Shown: positions 49,325 to 61,950 of the stretch, piece after piece
Layout: each line of letters begins with the position of its first letter
Numbering within the stretch: position 1 is the stretch's first letter
Assembly (NCBI RefSeq): GCF_005239225.2
Contig: NC_133301.1
Span: 997,001 to 1,061,000, forward strand
DNA from: Populus alba
Lineage: Eukaryota > Streptophyta > Magnoliopsida > Malpighiales > Salicaceae
DNA length: 64,000 bases
Direction: 5' to 3'
Notes under the pieces: model-generated
What the model saw: only the letters and a program-made list of their open reading frames with translations
Databases searched by the model: none
What the model was told of the DNA's origin: nothing
Translations under genes and position numbers: made by a program

Positions 49325-49410
<86 letters not shown>
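49325..49410. repeat. (TA)n(GA)n microsatellite
   Basis: About 27 TA units with one interruption, then about 16 GA units. It abuts the 3' end of a SINE and probably grew from its tail. Confidence 0.95.
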
Positions 49411-49597
49411 GTGACTCATAAGCTGGTATTCATGATGGCTATTTTCAAGAGCCAAACCACTAGCAAGAGCCCGCCAACTCGAGGTCCCTAGTCAATTACA
49501 CACTTACATGTGGGTTGGGAAATTCAAGTGATGGGATTCGAACTAGGGGTCTTCTCCCCCTAGTTGACTCTTTACCAATTGAGCTACTAGCTCACTT
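49411..49597 (-). mobile_element. tRNA-derived SINE
   Basis: On the minus strand, box A TAGCTCAATTGG (49586-49575) and box B AGTTCGAATCCC (49544-49533) are about 31 bp apart inside a tRNA-like 5' region. A ~120-bp unrelated body follows, ending at a (CT)n(TA)n tail. This is the organisation of a plant SINE. A decayed tRNA gene is unlikely because the acceptor stem does not pair and the 3' part continues. Confidence 0.75.
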
Positions 49598-49879
49598 GTA
49601 GTTTGTAGTTTAATTGACATCCATTTCTCATTTCTATGACAAGAGACTTGGGGTTCAAGTGTGTAAGAGAACAATTAAAAAAAAAAGTTGGATAATTTGT
49701 ATTTTCATCTTAACTCAACTTAAGTTATTAGATGAAGTTTTAAAATATTATCATTTAGCTCTCTTCCTTATTTCTTCCTCCTTTTCGTGACCTAAACCCA
49801 TTTACACAAAGAGATTTCATTTTTAAGCTTTAATTTAGTTCAAGGTTAAAGAAGCAAGTATTTCCTTTTCATACTATTT

Positions 49880-50850
49880 TTTATTATGGTTTGTTTATAG
49901 AAGGATTAAAGAAGATATTAATGTTTTGTTATGATTTTGATGATGTGTTATGGGTTAAGAAATTTGTTTCAACTTTGATAGAAAATATGGACATAATGCA
50001 CTGGAGGTTGAGGATAAAAAATTTAATTTTAGTCCTTGATTTATGATAAATAGTGTTGGCTTAAATGATAAATAGTTTTGTTTTTAGGATTATTATTTTA
50101 AATTCAAATCTAAATAAAATTGTAAGGAGTATTAGAGAATAATATAAATCATATCTTGAGACCTCACCTAACAACTTAAGCTTTGAGTTGAGATGGTTCT
50201 TTGACATGGTATCAGAGCTTTGATGACCAAGCGTCACGAGTCCGAATTACATCATCCCAATTTATTTGCTAAAAAATCAAGCATAAGGTAATGTAAGCCT
50301 ATGCAAGTTTCAAGCCTCAAGGGCTTTCACTTGAGGGGGTGTATTATAGAACAATATAAATCATATCTTGAGACATCACCTAACAGCTTAAGCTTTGTGC
50401 TGAGAAAGTTCTTTGATAAAGAGTTATTTTTTTTTATTAATACATAAATCCCACTGTGAATAATTTATTTAAAACTAGATTGAGAGGGAGAGTTAACAGA
50501 GAGAACCCTAATAATAATTACAACAGCAAAACAAAGAAAAAAAGGTATTTGATTCCTTATTGCAGCTACTTTTCTGGGAAAAATGCTAATTCAATAAATT
50601 AATTATCATCCCATGAAGTCTTAATCGATCCTATTATTTATGCTTAAAAACCACTAATGTGTCATCTAATATACATTTTCTCCCTTACATCATCATATTT
50701 TTTTTTTGGATCTTTTTGATTTTTTTCTTGGCAAACAATCATCAAACAGTGCTCGCTTGATTTTCTTCGATTCAAGACAAGATTTGTATACTTTAGTCGT
50801 CTATTTCTCTTACTAGTTAAGATAATGTAGAGCATCCTTTCGACAAAGCA
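49880..50850. repeat. Composite repeat: copy of 32725-32890, then local duplication copy 2
   Basis: 49880-50045 matches 32725-32890 (TTATGGTTTGTTTATAGAAG). 50040-50850 matches 48430-48970 except for the TRIM at 50130-50418. No gene. Confidence 0.7.
50130..50418 (+). mobile_element. TRIM retrotransposon, copy 2 (289 bp)
   Basis: LTRs at 50130-50206 and 50342-50418, PBS TGGTATCAGAGCT at 50207-50219, polypurine tract ACTTGAGGGGGTG just before the second LTR. Both LTR starts are TA instead of TG. Flanks AGGAG and AAGAG suggest a decayed 5-bp target duplication. The insertion interrupts the local duplication copy 2. Confidence 0.88.
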
Positions 50851-50972
50851 TCCTATGTTGAATGGCTACTGTGGAGCTATATGTGCTGGAAATGACAATT
50901 GTCACAAGATGGAAATGGGAAGGCACATATATCTACAGGAAGAAGCAAGATAGTTGAAGATAATATTAACAG

Positions 50973-51263
50973 TGTTAGAGAATAATATAAATCATATTCT
51001 GGAACCTTACCTAATAGCTTAAGCTATTGGGTTGAGATGATTCTTTGACATGGTATCAGAACCTTGATGACCAAGCTGTCACGAGTTCGAATCTTACAAT
51101 CCCCATTTATTTGATAAAAATTAAGCACATGGTAATGTGGGTCTGTGCGAGTTTCAAGCCCAAAGGGCTTTCACTTAAGGGGGTGTATTAGAGAATAATA
51201 TAAATCATATTCTAGGACCTTACCTAATAGCTTAAACGATTATGTTGAGATGATTCTTTAACA
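50973..51263 (+). mobile_element. TRIM retrotransposon, copy 3 (291 bp)
   Basis: Two 78-bp LTRs (50973-51050 and 51186-51263) differ at only a few sites. The PBS TGGTATCAGAACC starts at 51051 and a polypurine tract CACTTAAGGGGGTG precedes the second LTR. Flanks are AACAG and AATAG. The body holds the same GAGTTCGAATCTT tRNA-like motif. Confidence 0.9.
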
Positions 51264-51919
51264 AATAGTAACAACCATTTTTGTTTCATTTGTTACAGAA
51301 TCAACTTCAAGTACTTGTTGTTTTCTATTCTTTAACTTCGTTGACTTGAACTAGTTTGCAGTAGCAGTGGTTGTAGGAGTATATCTCAAGACCGAGACCA
51401 AAATCGATGAAATCTTATATTTTTAAGGATTAATGTCAATTTTTTTATTAAAAGGTCAAAATCAATGAAATCTCTTGTTTTAAAAGCCAAAATTGATGAA
51501 ATTTTTTATTTTTAGGGATTAATGTCTAAATTTTTTTTTGTTAAAAAACCTAAATCAATGAAATCTCTATAGCCTTGTGATTCCTGTAGTTCAGGAAAAA
51601 AATGATAATAGCCATTCAAATAGAAACACAATGAATTTAAAGAAAACTAATAAAAGAAAAAATTGAAAACAAGTCCAGTTATAGTATATCTGTAACATCA
51701 AATCTAAGCTTCATTCTTTGCACGCTTCTTGTCTGTGTTTGTCCAGAGATGAATGCTTTAGCACTTCAAATGAGGTCACTTCAAATCAGACTTGTTAACC
51801 TTTATCCAACAAGACAGACAATGTAGAATCAAGCCAAAGACCGCATCCCAATCCATTGTTTTGACGTTAAAATTAACTTTATTACGTGTGAGCCAAATGT
51901 AGGGGAATCCCGACTGGTG
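51264..51919. other. Spacer with short degenerate repeats
   Basis: About 51390-51570 has three loose repeats of the pattern AAAATCAATGAAATCTC followed by TTTTTAAGGATTAATGTC. No gene seen. Confidence 0.5.
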
Positions 51920-52455
51920 ATGTACTGATAATTGCTCATAGGAGGGTAAGCATACTGACATAATATTTAACGTGGTTCGGCAAACCGCCTGCATCCACGG
52001 GAGAAGCCATTTGATTATATAGGGAGAGAACAAGATTTACAACAATAGAGGAGGAGGAATCATCCCCTCTTTGGCAACTCTCAACCTCACTCTATTTCTC
52101 TCCTCTTAGTGCTGCAATGGCAGCTACTGCTGGCTGCCTTGGCAGCCCACTCTCTCCTACATTTCTCACATCTTTGGCTCTACTTTCCTTCTCATTTTGC
52201 TCTCTAACGTATGCCTCTATATATAGGCATCCATGACAGCTTCTCTTGCTCTTTTGTCAACAATGGTGGCTACACCAGCAGCCCTTTTTTACTCTCAAAG
52301 ACTGGCCTATTTATTTCCCACTATTTGTAGCCTTCTTTCTTTGACAATGGTGGTTTGCACATGGTTGGTGCAGCTTCAGCTCCAGCTGCTGCATTTGTCA
52401 ATGGACGGTGTCGTCCATTGATGATTGCTGCACATTAATGGCAACAATCCTAACA
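51920..52455 (-). repeat. LTR of an unclassified retrotransposon
   Basis: On the minus strand it starts TGTTAGGATTGTTGCC at 52455, directly after the polypurine-like CAAAGGGGGTGAT. It ends near 51920-51926 with ..ATTATCA. It contains AACGTGGTTCGGCAAACCGC near 51970. The left border is uncertain by a few bases. No partner LTR is in the window. Confidence 0.7.
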
Positions 52456-54109
52456 ATCACCCCCTTTGCCATTTATATGGGCAATTGTCTTCTTGCTTTT
52501 TCAGCACATGCATGTATCCTGCAGCTCTTCAAAGCTTACCATTCCGAGAGCGTTTTTGGCCAAGTTTACAAGTACTCGCCAAACCTTTCAATCACCAGAG
52601 TTACCCAAGCACCCCTTTGCTCACTCCAAAGGATCACTTCAACCAGATGGTTTGTCACATCTCATCTGAAGAGTGTTAACGCTTTTCTCTAGGACACAAC
52701 ATTCCCCTTCGAGCGTATCAACCATGCTTGATCTAGAATGATTTATCAAGCCTCAAACCAAGGCTTACAACACCCCCTCAAACGGATATTTCCAAGTGCG
52801 ACAGTCATTGAGTATTTCAATGTGATCACAAGCTCACCACTCTTCCAAGAGTCTACTCATCCAGGAGTTGCGTCTGCCCTCTGTTCCTCCTTAGGAACCA
52901 CGCCTTACTTCTCCATGAGTCTCCCACTCTTAGTCTCAAGAGTCCGGGTAGCTATCCACCTTTAACCATGGGGGCAGCCCATTAAAGTTTGATCCATATC
53001 TGTCTTCATACTCTGAGTATTACAATGCCTTCACCGAGCTCACCACCTTGACAAGAGTCAACCTATTCCCGGAACTTGTGCATGCCCTCTGCTCCTTCAT
53101 TGCAGTCGCGTCTTAATGCTCCACAAGTCATCCACTTATTGTCCAAGGCAAATATCTTCTAGCTCATTGATCTTTAGCATGAGGGCAATATCCATGAAAG
53201 TCAATCCTGCATTTGTCTCATTAAATTACATAAAGGAATCACCATTAGATAAGAAAAATATGTATGTTAAGGTTAGTATTTGTGTTCTCTCAAGCAAATA
53301 CTAGCTTGTCTACAATGTTATAAATAAATGGTATTATAAATTTCATACAACCAATGTGTTGATCTACAAGTCGCGGTTGTTGTTCTTATTGAAAGTAAAC
53401 TAGATTTTTGTTTTTTTTTTAAACAAAAAACAAAGGAATCGCTCAACTGACTAAATTAAATGAATCGGTTGATCAGTTTAGAAACAGTGACTGGTTGAGT
53501 TGGTAGAAAACTTTTCCTTATCAATTTAGGTTTTCCTTTTGTTAAATTAATTCATTAACTATCTTGGACTTTGTCGCACATGGACGCACGGAGTTAGGGG
53601 GTCAAAGGAGTCGCCACCTAGTTGTGTGGTTTAGGGTCGCTAGGAAACCTGAGTATACTGATCTTATCAGAAATTCTAAAGGTAAGGGACTAGTTGTGGC
53701 TAGAAAAGGTATTAGTACTCCTAGTGCACCCTACTTGAGGTAAGCTGCATTGTGTGGTCTGAATATGGTTTTAAGGTTTGATGGATTCCTAACTGGTGGT
53801 TTATCTATGACTTAGGATGAAGATTTAGTCGTGTAAATAAATCTGACATTTCAAATTTATTATTGGCTTGTGTACCCAAATGAATTCTTCTAAAAAGGAT
53901 CCATGTATGTACCCTAATAGGGTTCACCTATCTTAGAAGGCAAAAGAATTTTCCACAACTCGAATGTGCGATAAAAAATACTCCCAATTAAAATTGGTGA
54001 ATATCCAGAATAATTCTGAGAATTTTCTGTTTAACTTCTCATATTTAAATACCAACCTACTTGTAGGTTCAATATTTATACCAGAATATTGAGAATTAAT
54101 GGAGGTATA
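52456..54109. other. Probable internal region of the LTR element, then repetitive DNA
   Basis: 52456-53330 follows the LTR but has no gag-pol motifs in any frame. The plus-strand ORFs here are short and low in confidence. At 53575-53720 the text GGAGTCGCCACCTAGT .. AAACCTGAGTATACTGATCT resembles leader sequence of other plant LTR elements. No host gene. Confidence 0.4.
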
Positions 54110-55430
54110 TTTAAATACTCACCTAATCCTTATTGGACAAATAATGCAACTGATCCTCTTATGATGGTATCTTTCTTTGGATAGTTAGCTTGTTCATATA
54201 TCTCTAATGGAGCTTTCCCTCGACATTCAGTGCTATAGTGCCCAAACTAATTGCAGTTATAACACTGGAAATTCCTTTTCTCATGATTATTGTAACCACA
54301 TTCTCTTCCTCTAGGAGTAAATGCTTGTTGTGCTCATCCTTCTCTAATGGTGTTTCTACCACCTTTTCCTCTAGATCTTGTATTCCAAGATCCTTTTCCT
54401 TAAAATCACTAAAATGCTCTTCGTCCCTATTGATTTCTTTTTCAAGTGGTATATCCACTTGTTAAGGTCCCCCTTGCTCATATATGTCTTCTTTGAGGGA
54501 CAATTTTGATTGCATGGCATGCTTTATTTCCTTATCTACATTTCCTTTCACAATCTTTTGTTAATGAGCTTGTAAAGAACCTATAAGCTCATCCACCGTC
54601 AACTTATCAACTTCTTTGGATTCTTTAATAGCGATAACATAATCAAATCTTGGATTTATAGATCTCAAAATTTTCTCAGTAATCCAAGCATTTGTGAAGG
54701 CTTCTCTATTTCTTCTCATATGATTGATTATCACCATAATTCTTGTGTGATAATAAAAAATAGTTTACAAGGACTTCATTTGCAGTGATTCAAATTCACC
54801 TCGTAATGATTGGAAATGAATTTTTTTTGTTCTGTCAGCACCTTTGTATTTTTATTGGAGAGCCTCCCATATTTCTTTTGACATTTCTGCGAAATTGATG
54901 GTCTCATATGTGGCTTCATTAAGACCTTGATAGATGGTGGTTTTGGCTTTGTTGTCTTTCTTTCTATTGGCTTTGAGGACTTGCTTTTGCGCCTCTTTTA
55001 AAGAATCTTCTGCTTCTTTAGAATCTGTTTCATCATAACCATATTCCATAATGTCTACAAACTCTTGTGAGCCAATAAATGCCTTCAATATGATACACCA
55101 ATTATCATAATTGTCTTTGGTCAGATTTGAGATGAGTCTTTGTGCATTTTTTATAGTTATTTTATTCTTTGAATGACTATATCACCTTCTGGGAGTTGAA
55201 TTTTGAAAAATAGACACCACTAACAAATCTAAAATGGTCAAAATAGTATTGAATGTAGGGTTGAACTAGTAAAAAATAGATTTTAGATGTCGGTTGGTTC
55301 ACTAGGGTTGAATCAAGAATATTCTTCAGTGGCGGCTTGATGGCTCAGCTCGACGCAGATCACGACTTGGCTAAATAGCTTGGAGGCTCAGCTATGGCTT
55401 CAACTTAGATGGTTCGGCTCTATGAAACCC
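54110..55430 (-). pseudogene. Fragment of a copia-2 relative (leader plus gag)
   Basis: Colinear with 23430-24800 of copia-2. The minus strand reads gag pieces such as MKAFIGSQEFVDIMEYGYDE and NRKKDNKAKTTIYQGLNE (55088-54852). The CCHC region then follows with multiple frameshifts. Leader sequence with GGCTCAGCTCG motifs lies at 55320-55400. No LTRs and no pol remain. It is more diverged than copia-2 itself. Confidence 0.85.
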
Positions 55431-57109
55431 TAGAAATTTTATGATTTAAATATGCGGATGTATAACTTGCCATGTAAACGTAAGACTAAAAGTGATATAT
55501 AATGGAGGGGATAACCTTCATAAAATGAATTTTGTTTTAGAATTCATAAAGACAGAGAAACTGGTAACGTGTTTTGATGAATAAAATAATGAGAGAAATG
55601 AAAAAATGAATATATTCCAAAATAATAAAATGACCTTAAAGGTTTAGAAGAATAATTGATATTATTTTATGTGAAGATTGAACAAGAAATTTTGGATAGT
55701 TGATGAAAAGTCATAAACTGACCAATTTTACATTAGAAAGCAGAGCTCTCAATCCAATCGTCGGATTGGGATGGAATTTTGCATGAAGTCTATTAATATG
55801 TTTTCCTACATTGGTGAAAGATATCATCTCAATGGGAGTTTGGTAAAGACTAACGATTTAAGCAGAAACAAACCGGATAGTTTGCATGAAAAAAAAAACA
55901 AAAAAAAAATATATAAATACATAAATGAGGGACATAAATGTAATTAGGAAAAAATGGTGCCTTTAAAAACATCAAAAGGCTACCAAATTAAATAAATAAA
56001 TAAATAAATAAGAAAAGAAAAACGAAAAGGGGTGAGAGACAATAGAGAATTCGGTTACAGAGAGGTGCAGGATTTGGATGAACCAATAATGCTTTAGTGG
56101 CCATATCTCTGGAATCCACCGTTGGATCATGTTGATATTTGGATATATTGTTCTTCTCACACTCCTCTATTAACTGACCGGAGGGATTTGAAGGAACATA
56201 ATCCATTGAACACAAACATCATCAGAAGTGTCCTGGAAAACAAAAGGAAATATACTTGCAGGGCAGTTTTGGTCGCCAGCCGATTTCTCTCTCTTCCACC
56301 GTTGGATCGTGCCTATTTTGGGATATGTGGTGTGCCTAGATGTGGCCTGCATTCTGGATGGTGGAGATCGGAAACGCACTCTCCGGAAAGGTTTTGTTCA
56401 TGTTGAACAGTAACTCGTCCATTTTCAGGTTAGTTCGGTTTTATTCCGATCTATGGAGATCCAACCGTTGGATTATTCTGATTTTGAGATATATTGTACA
56501 AAACACAATGATACATATTATGACCGTTGGGTTCAAGTAAATAATCAAAGGTGGATGAGTTGTTGCTATTTGAATCTATTGCTAGTCTTAGTAAAACATT
56601 TAGGAAGCTTGATTTAATTACATGTTTTGATGAAATTAGAATTGTGTGGGTGTAGGGTTTATGTAAGATGTAATGGTAAAATGTGTTCTTGTTATTAGTG
56701 TTGTTATAGATTAATAATGTTGTAAAATGTGTTAGGGAAGTTTTGAAATTTGGATGAAGGGACATTGAGTTTGTTGATTTGATGGATATATGTTTTTAGG
56801 CATTAAAAAGGATTGGGTCTAGTGGTAATTGAAAGAAAACTTGAAGAAAACTTTATCCTCCATTTAATGCAAAGATTCGGCCTAGACATATAAATGAGAG
56901 GATGAGCTTGATTGTTTTAATTGCTATGGAATTTGAGTTGAATGAGGTTAGAATAGATATGAAATGAATTGGTAAAGGTTTATTTGGAATAATTAAAAAG
57001 GGAATCATCCCTCACCATGAATGAAGGCATTTGGCCAAATGAAGAAGAAATAAGGAGATAAGACTTTGATTCATTTTCTATGAAAATTAGGTATGGATGC
57101 ATATATTTG
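55431..57109. repeat. LTR-like DNA interrupted by copia-4 (left part)
   Basis: It has repeated CCGTTGGAT(C/T) motifs near 56117, 56300, 56465 and 56523, with TGATATTTGGATATATTG-type neighbours. This resembles the LTR or leader of large plant gypsy elements. The right part resumes at 62114 after copia-4. Short ORFs here are not recognisable. Confidence 0.5.
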
Positions 57110-57267
57110 AGTTGAGAATAACTGAATGACTTAGGTTTGGCCTTAGCCAACCTTTCCTATTTATATATGTAGGGCAGAAGACGGTAGTAACCGTAGGGAT
57201 TACAACATTGGATTAATCCTACATTAATATCCTATGTATAGATATACATGATATACATTCTATAATA
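57110..57267 (-). repeat. 3' LTR of copia-4
   Basis: 158 bp, preceded on the minus strand by the purine-rich AGCTTGAGGTGGCA tract. About 98% identical to the 5' LTR by eye. Confidence 0.93.
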
Positions 57268-57274
57268 TGCCACC

Positions 57275-60200
57275 TCAAGCTGAGGGTGGAGGATCGACCC
57301 GAAGCTTGAACTTGAAAGCAGTAAAGGACGCAGCGGAAAGTGGTTTGGTGAAGACATCAGCAAGTTGATCCTGAGAGGGGATAAACCGAATCTGAATTTC
57401 CTTCTTTGCTACCCGGTCACGGACAAAATGATAGTCTACCTCAACATGCTTAGTACGAGCCTGAAATATAGGATTTGCCGAGAGATAAGTAGCACTAAGA
57501 TTATCACACCAAATAGTAGGAGCCGAGATGGAGGGAACCTGAAGATCTGTTAACAAATATTGAAGCCAGATGACCTCAGCAGTACCATCTGCTAAGGCCT
57601 TATACTCAGCCTCAGTGGAGGAGCGAGCAACTGTACGTTGCTTGCCAGATTTCCATGAAATTGGTGTTTGACCAAAGAAAGCAAGATAGCCACCCGTAGA
57701 CTTGCGATCATCAATACTCCCAGCCCAATCGACATCTGTAAAACCATGAAGAGCAAAAGAGGTACCTCGAGTGATATGAAAGCCATAAGATTTCGTTCCT
57801 TTGAGATAGCGGAGTATACGTTTAACAGCAGCCCAATGGGAATCTGTTGGAGCATGCATGTACTGACAGACTCTGTTAACAGCAAAGCATATATCTGGGC
57901 GAGTGAATGTAAGATACTGAAGAGCACCCACAATTTGAAAAAACCGTGTGGGATTAGAAAATGGATGATCCGGCTGTAGAGCAAGTTTAGAGGGAGAAAC
58001 TGGAGTGTCAACAGGTTTGTAGGAAGTCATACCAGCCCAAGTGAGGATGTCAAGAATATATTTTTGTTGGCGCAACATCAGACCTATACCTGTAGACTGA
58101 ACTTCAATACCTAGAAAGTAGTGAACATCACCTAAGTCACGAAGCTTGAATTCAGAGCTTAGTAACTAGACTAGATGATGGAGCATGGCAGAGTTGCTGC
58201 CTGTAAGCAGAATATCATCAACATAGACGAGAAGATAGAAGATATTAGTGCCATCAGATAAGATAAACAGGGAGGTGTCAACCTTGGAGGCAAGGAAACC
58301 AATAGAGAGTAAAAAATCACTCAGACGAGTGTGCCATACCCTTGGTGCCAGTTTTAAACCATATAGTGACTTGTGCGACCTGCACACATGAGATGGAAGA
58401 GTAGGATCAACAAAACCTGGAGGTTGTTTCATGTAGACCTCTTCAGTAAGAACACCATTGAGAAAGGCATTATGAATATCAAGTTGATGAATCTTCCAAT
58501 TACGGGAAACGGCAATGGAAAAGACTAATCTGACGGTGGCCTGCTTAATAACTGGGCTGAAAGTTTCAGAATAATCAATGCCTTCCTGTTGAGTAAAGCC
58601 TTTAGCAACTAGACGGGCTTTATAACGTTCGATGCTGCCATCAACATGACGTTTGATGCGATATACCCATCGGCTGCCCACAACATTCATCGATGGATGA
58701 AAGGGCACTAAAGACCAAGTGTGATTGGATCGTAAAGTCATGATCTCATCACACATGGCATCATGCCAAGCCACATATTTATCTGCATCAGAAAAGGCAA
58801 CAGGTTCAGAGGAAGGAGAGAGCAATACCCTGGTGGCAGCTGTATTAGCGGCAGCAGAGGACACCATATTTGCATTTTTGGGCTGCCGTGATCGAAGGAT
58901 CATAGGGTGTCGGCTGAGCACTGACTGTGACGCAGGCGAAGGAGGCATGACAGAGGTGTCATGATACAGTGGATAGGCTGAGAGATCCACCACCAGATTC
59001 AGACCAGGAGAGGAATCCAGAGAAGAGGCTGCCGCAAGTGGAGAGCTGGCAGCAGAGGCAGAGTCTGCAGAAACTGGGTTAGTGGCAGAATAAAGAGAAG
59101 CTGAAGACGAACCAAAGGATCTCCTACTATTCACAAGGACTTCGTGCTGGAGAGCAGGAAACACTGAACTGCAACCTGTATCTGCAACAATATGGTTAGA
59201 TAAAGATGCATGAGGTGAGCGGCAAGGGAAATATGGAAGTTGTGGTGTTTGAGTCGGTAGTGAGGGCACGGCAGAGGCAGAGGCGGGGTGGGATGTGTTT
59301 TGAGCTGTAAATAGTGGTGAGTGGGTTAGATTTGGGAGGATGGAAATAGGGGATTGTGTATGGGTTTGAGTGGAAACCTGTGCAATCTGTTCAGATTTAT
59401 CAAACGGAAAAACATTTTCATGAAAACGGACATGACAGGAGATATACATGCGATGAGATTCAATGTCAAAACATCTATAACCAAGGTGAGAGGGACTGTA
59501 GCCAAAAAACACACAAGGAGAAGACCGAAAATCCAATTTGTGATTATTATAGGGACGCAAGAAAGGAAAACATAGACATCCAAAAGTACGTAAAAAATGA
59601 TAATCAGGAGACCGTTAAAACAAACAATCAAAAGAGGATCGATTATCAAGAACAAGAGTAGGCATAAAATTAATGAGATAAACCGAAGTATCAAACACAT
59701 AATTCCAAAAAGAAAAAGGAGCTTTACATTGACCTAGAAGAGTAAGACCGGTTTCCACAATATGCCTATGACGTCTTTCTACCATCCCATTTTGTTCATG
59801 AGTATGTGGACATATCAGACGGTGATGAATACCAATAGTCTGAAAGAAAGTGGAGAGTTTGCGATATTCACTGCCCCATCAGTTTGAACAGATTTTATTT
59901 TTAAAGAAAACTGACATTCGATAAGAGTTTGAAATTGATGAAAGACAGAATAAACATCAGATTTTGCAACAAGTGGATAATACCATATATATTTTGTGTG
60001 CGCATCAACAAATATAACAAAATAACGATAACCATCCGAAGAAAAAAAGGGAGCAAGACCCCACACATCACTAAAAATTAATTCAAACGGAGCAGAAGTT
60101 TTGTGACCAATAGGTTGTAAAGACAAACGCGACGATTTTCCTAAGGGACAACTTTGACATTGAAAATTAAGACTTTTGTTGTTACAAATGATCTTATTTT

Positions 60201-61902
60201 TCGAGACTAAAAATTTAAAAATGCGGGAGGTAGGATGACCTAGGCGACGATGCCACAAATCAACAGAGGCAGATGTGCAGGGAGACCAATAGGCTTGAGG
60301 ATTTGACAGGACGGAAGACCTGAACTTGGACAAAGTATAGAGACCATCTTTACTCTGAACTGAGAGAAATACTTCATTGGTGTTGAGATCCTTGACATAA
60401 AATAGAAAAGGGTGAAATTCAAATTAAACATTATTATCGAGACAAAATTTCTGAACAGAAAGCAGAGGTTTCGTGATTGCAGGAACATGTAGAACATTAG
60501 ATAAAGTGAACGAACGATGTGGGTTATATATTTTGGTATAGCCAATATTAGATATGGAAAGTCCCTTACCATCACCAACATGCAAATTATCATTACCATT
60601 GTATGGTTCTGAAGCAGTCAAGGTTGCAAGGTCTGGTGTGACGTGTTGGTTTGCACCGGTGTCCGGAAACCATTCAGCAGTACCTGCAGAATTATGGAAT
60701 GCCAAATTGGCACTATGTTGTTGTCCATAGCTACGTTGATGAAGTTGGGAACACTGAGGAGCAGTGTGTCCGAAGGCCTGACATAACTGGCAGCGGGAAT
60801 TGGATCCTCGGCGCTGCCAATTTCCTTGCCAACTGTTGTGTCTATTTTCGTTGCCAGCTGCAGAATTGGAAGTGTTTTGGAAGTTATGAAAATCAGACCT
60901 GGAGCCAGTATTTCAAAACCCTCTGTGAGAGGTTTGTTGAGGACGCCAGCTGCCATAAGAACGCCCCCTATTTCATCCAAACTGAGCAGAAGGCTGACGT
61001 TGAGAAAGTAGTGCTGAAGGTGGGATGTTGGGCATGGGAAGCAATGGTGCTTGAATGGCAGCAAATCCCATAGACAAATAAGAGGATTTATGAATAAATT
61101 CATGAGTTAGCAGATGACTAAGCAAATCTGCATATGGTAGAGGATCTGCCCTTGTAACAAGACTTGTTACTATGTCCTTAACTTCTCCGCGAAGGCCACG
61201 AAACACATATAGATTAAAATCGATTAGCGAGATAGGCCGGCCAGCAGCTACTAGCTCATCAAATAAAGTCTTAGCTTTTTGCAGAAATTGAGCTACCGAA
61301 TCATCACCTTGTCGAAGGTCTTGAAGAGAGCCATGTAGTTACATAATACGAGAATTGGATGTAGAAGCTAGAGCTTCCTCAAGTGTGAGCTAGACAGAAC
61401 ATGAGGTTGGACAATCAACAACAAGATGAAGAACTTCCATGGATAGCGAAGAGAGCAAGGCATTTAGAATTAGTTGATCCTGTTGTTTCCAACGAAGAAA
61501 GGATTGAGATACCTGAAGAGAGGCACCATCGGCAGCAAGAATATGTGGAGAGGGGCAGGAGTTTGAACCATCAACAAAGCCGAAAACTCCTTGGCCTAAG
61601 AGATATGGTTTCATCTGCATTCGCCAATACAAATAATTGGTGATTGTTAATTTCAAAGAGATGACCTGATGAGTGTGGAGGAGGGACACAATTGCCATGA
61701 CAGAGGCTGCTGTGGCTTCAGCAGACAAAGACGGCAGCAGAGGAGCATTTTCCGGATTGAGAAGAGCATGGCCAACATCTATATGTTGTGGCCACTATAG
61801 AGCTGAGGCTGAAGAAGAAAGTTGTCCTGCAGCAGGAGTGTAGGATGGCACAACCGGTACTGCTGCAGAGGAGAAGATGGCTGCCGGCTGAGAAGGATCC
61901 AT
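57275..61902 (-). pseudogene. copia-4 gag-pol, nearly intact but interrupted
   Basis: Gag starts near 61902 (MDPSQPAAIFSS) and hits a stop at about 61797. The CCHC knuckle CQLCQAFGHTAPQC is near 60780 and protease DTGANQHV near 60655. Integrase (60333-59815) has WHRRLGHP, CQSCPLGK, SDVWG and VQTDG, and is then frameshifted before EQNGMVERRHRH. Reverse transcriptase (59560-58166) has KARLVAKGF and YVDD, with a stop after LHHLV. RNase H (58078-57275) has GFTDVDWAGS and the ADVFTKPL end. Only a handful of lesions separate it from an open polyprotein. Confidence 0.92.
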
Positions 61903-61937
61903 TGCAGAGATGAGAAGAAGTGTTTTAGTTTATTTAG

Positions 61938-61950
61938 GGCTCTGATACCA
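61938..61950 (-). other. copia-4 primer-binding site
   Basis: TGGTATCAGAGCC on the minus strand, immediately after the 5' LTR end ..CAACT. This fixes the LTR boundary. Confidence 0.92.

Noticed and set aside
49533..49586. Possible tRNA gene from box A and box B matches
   Set aside because: The acceptor and anticodon stems do not pair properly and the homologous unit continues about 120 bp downstream to a simple-repeat tail, so a SINE fits better.
52233..52965. Cluster of plus-strand ORFs suggesting a gene
   Set aside because: They overlap one another in different frames, start within an LTR, show no domain or splice structure, and are best explained as chance frames in LTR-element DNA.
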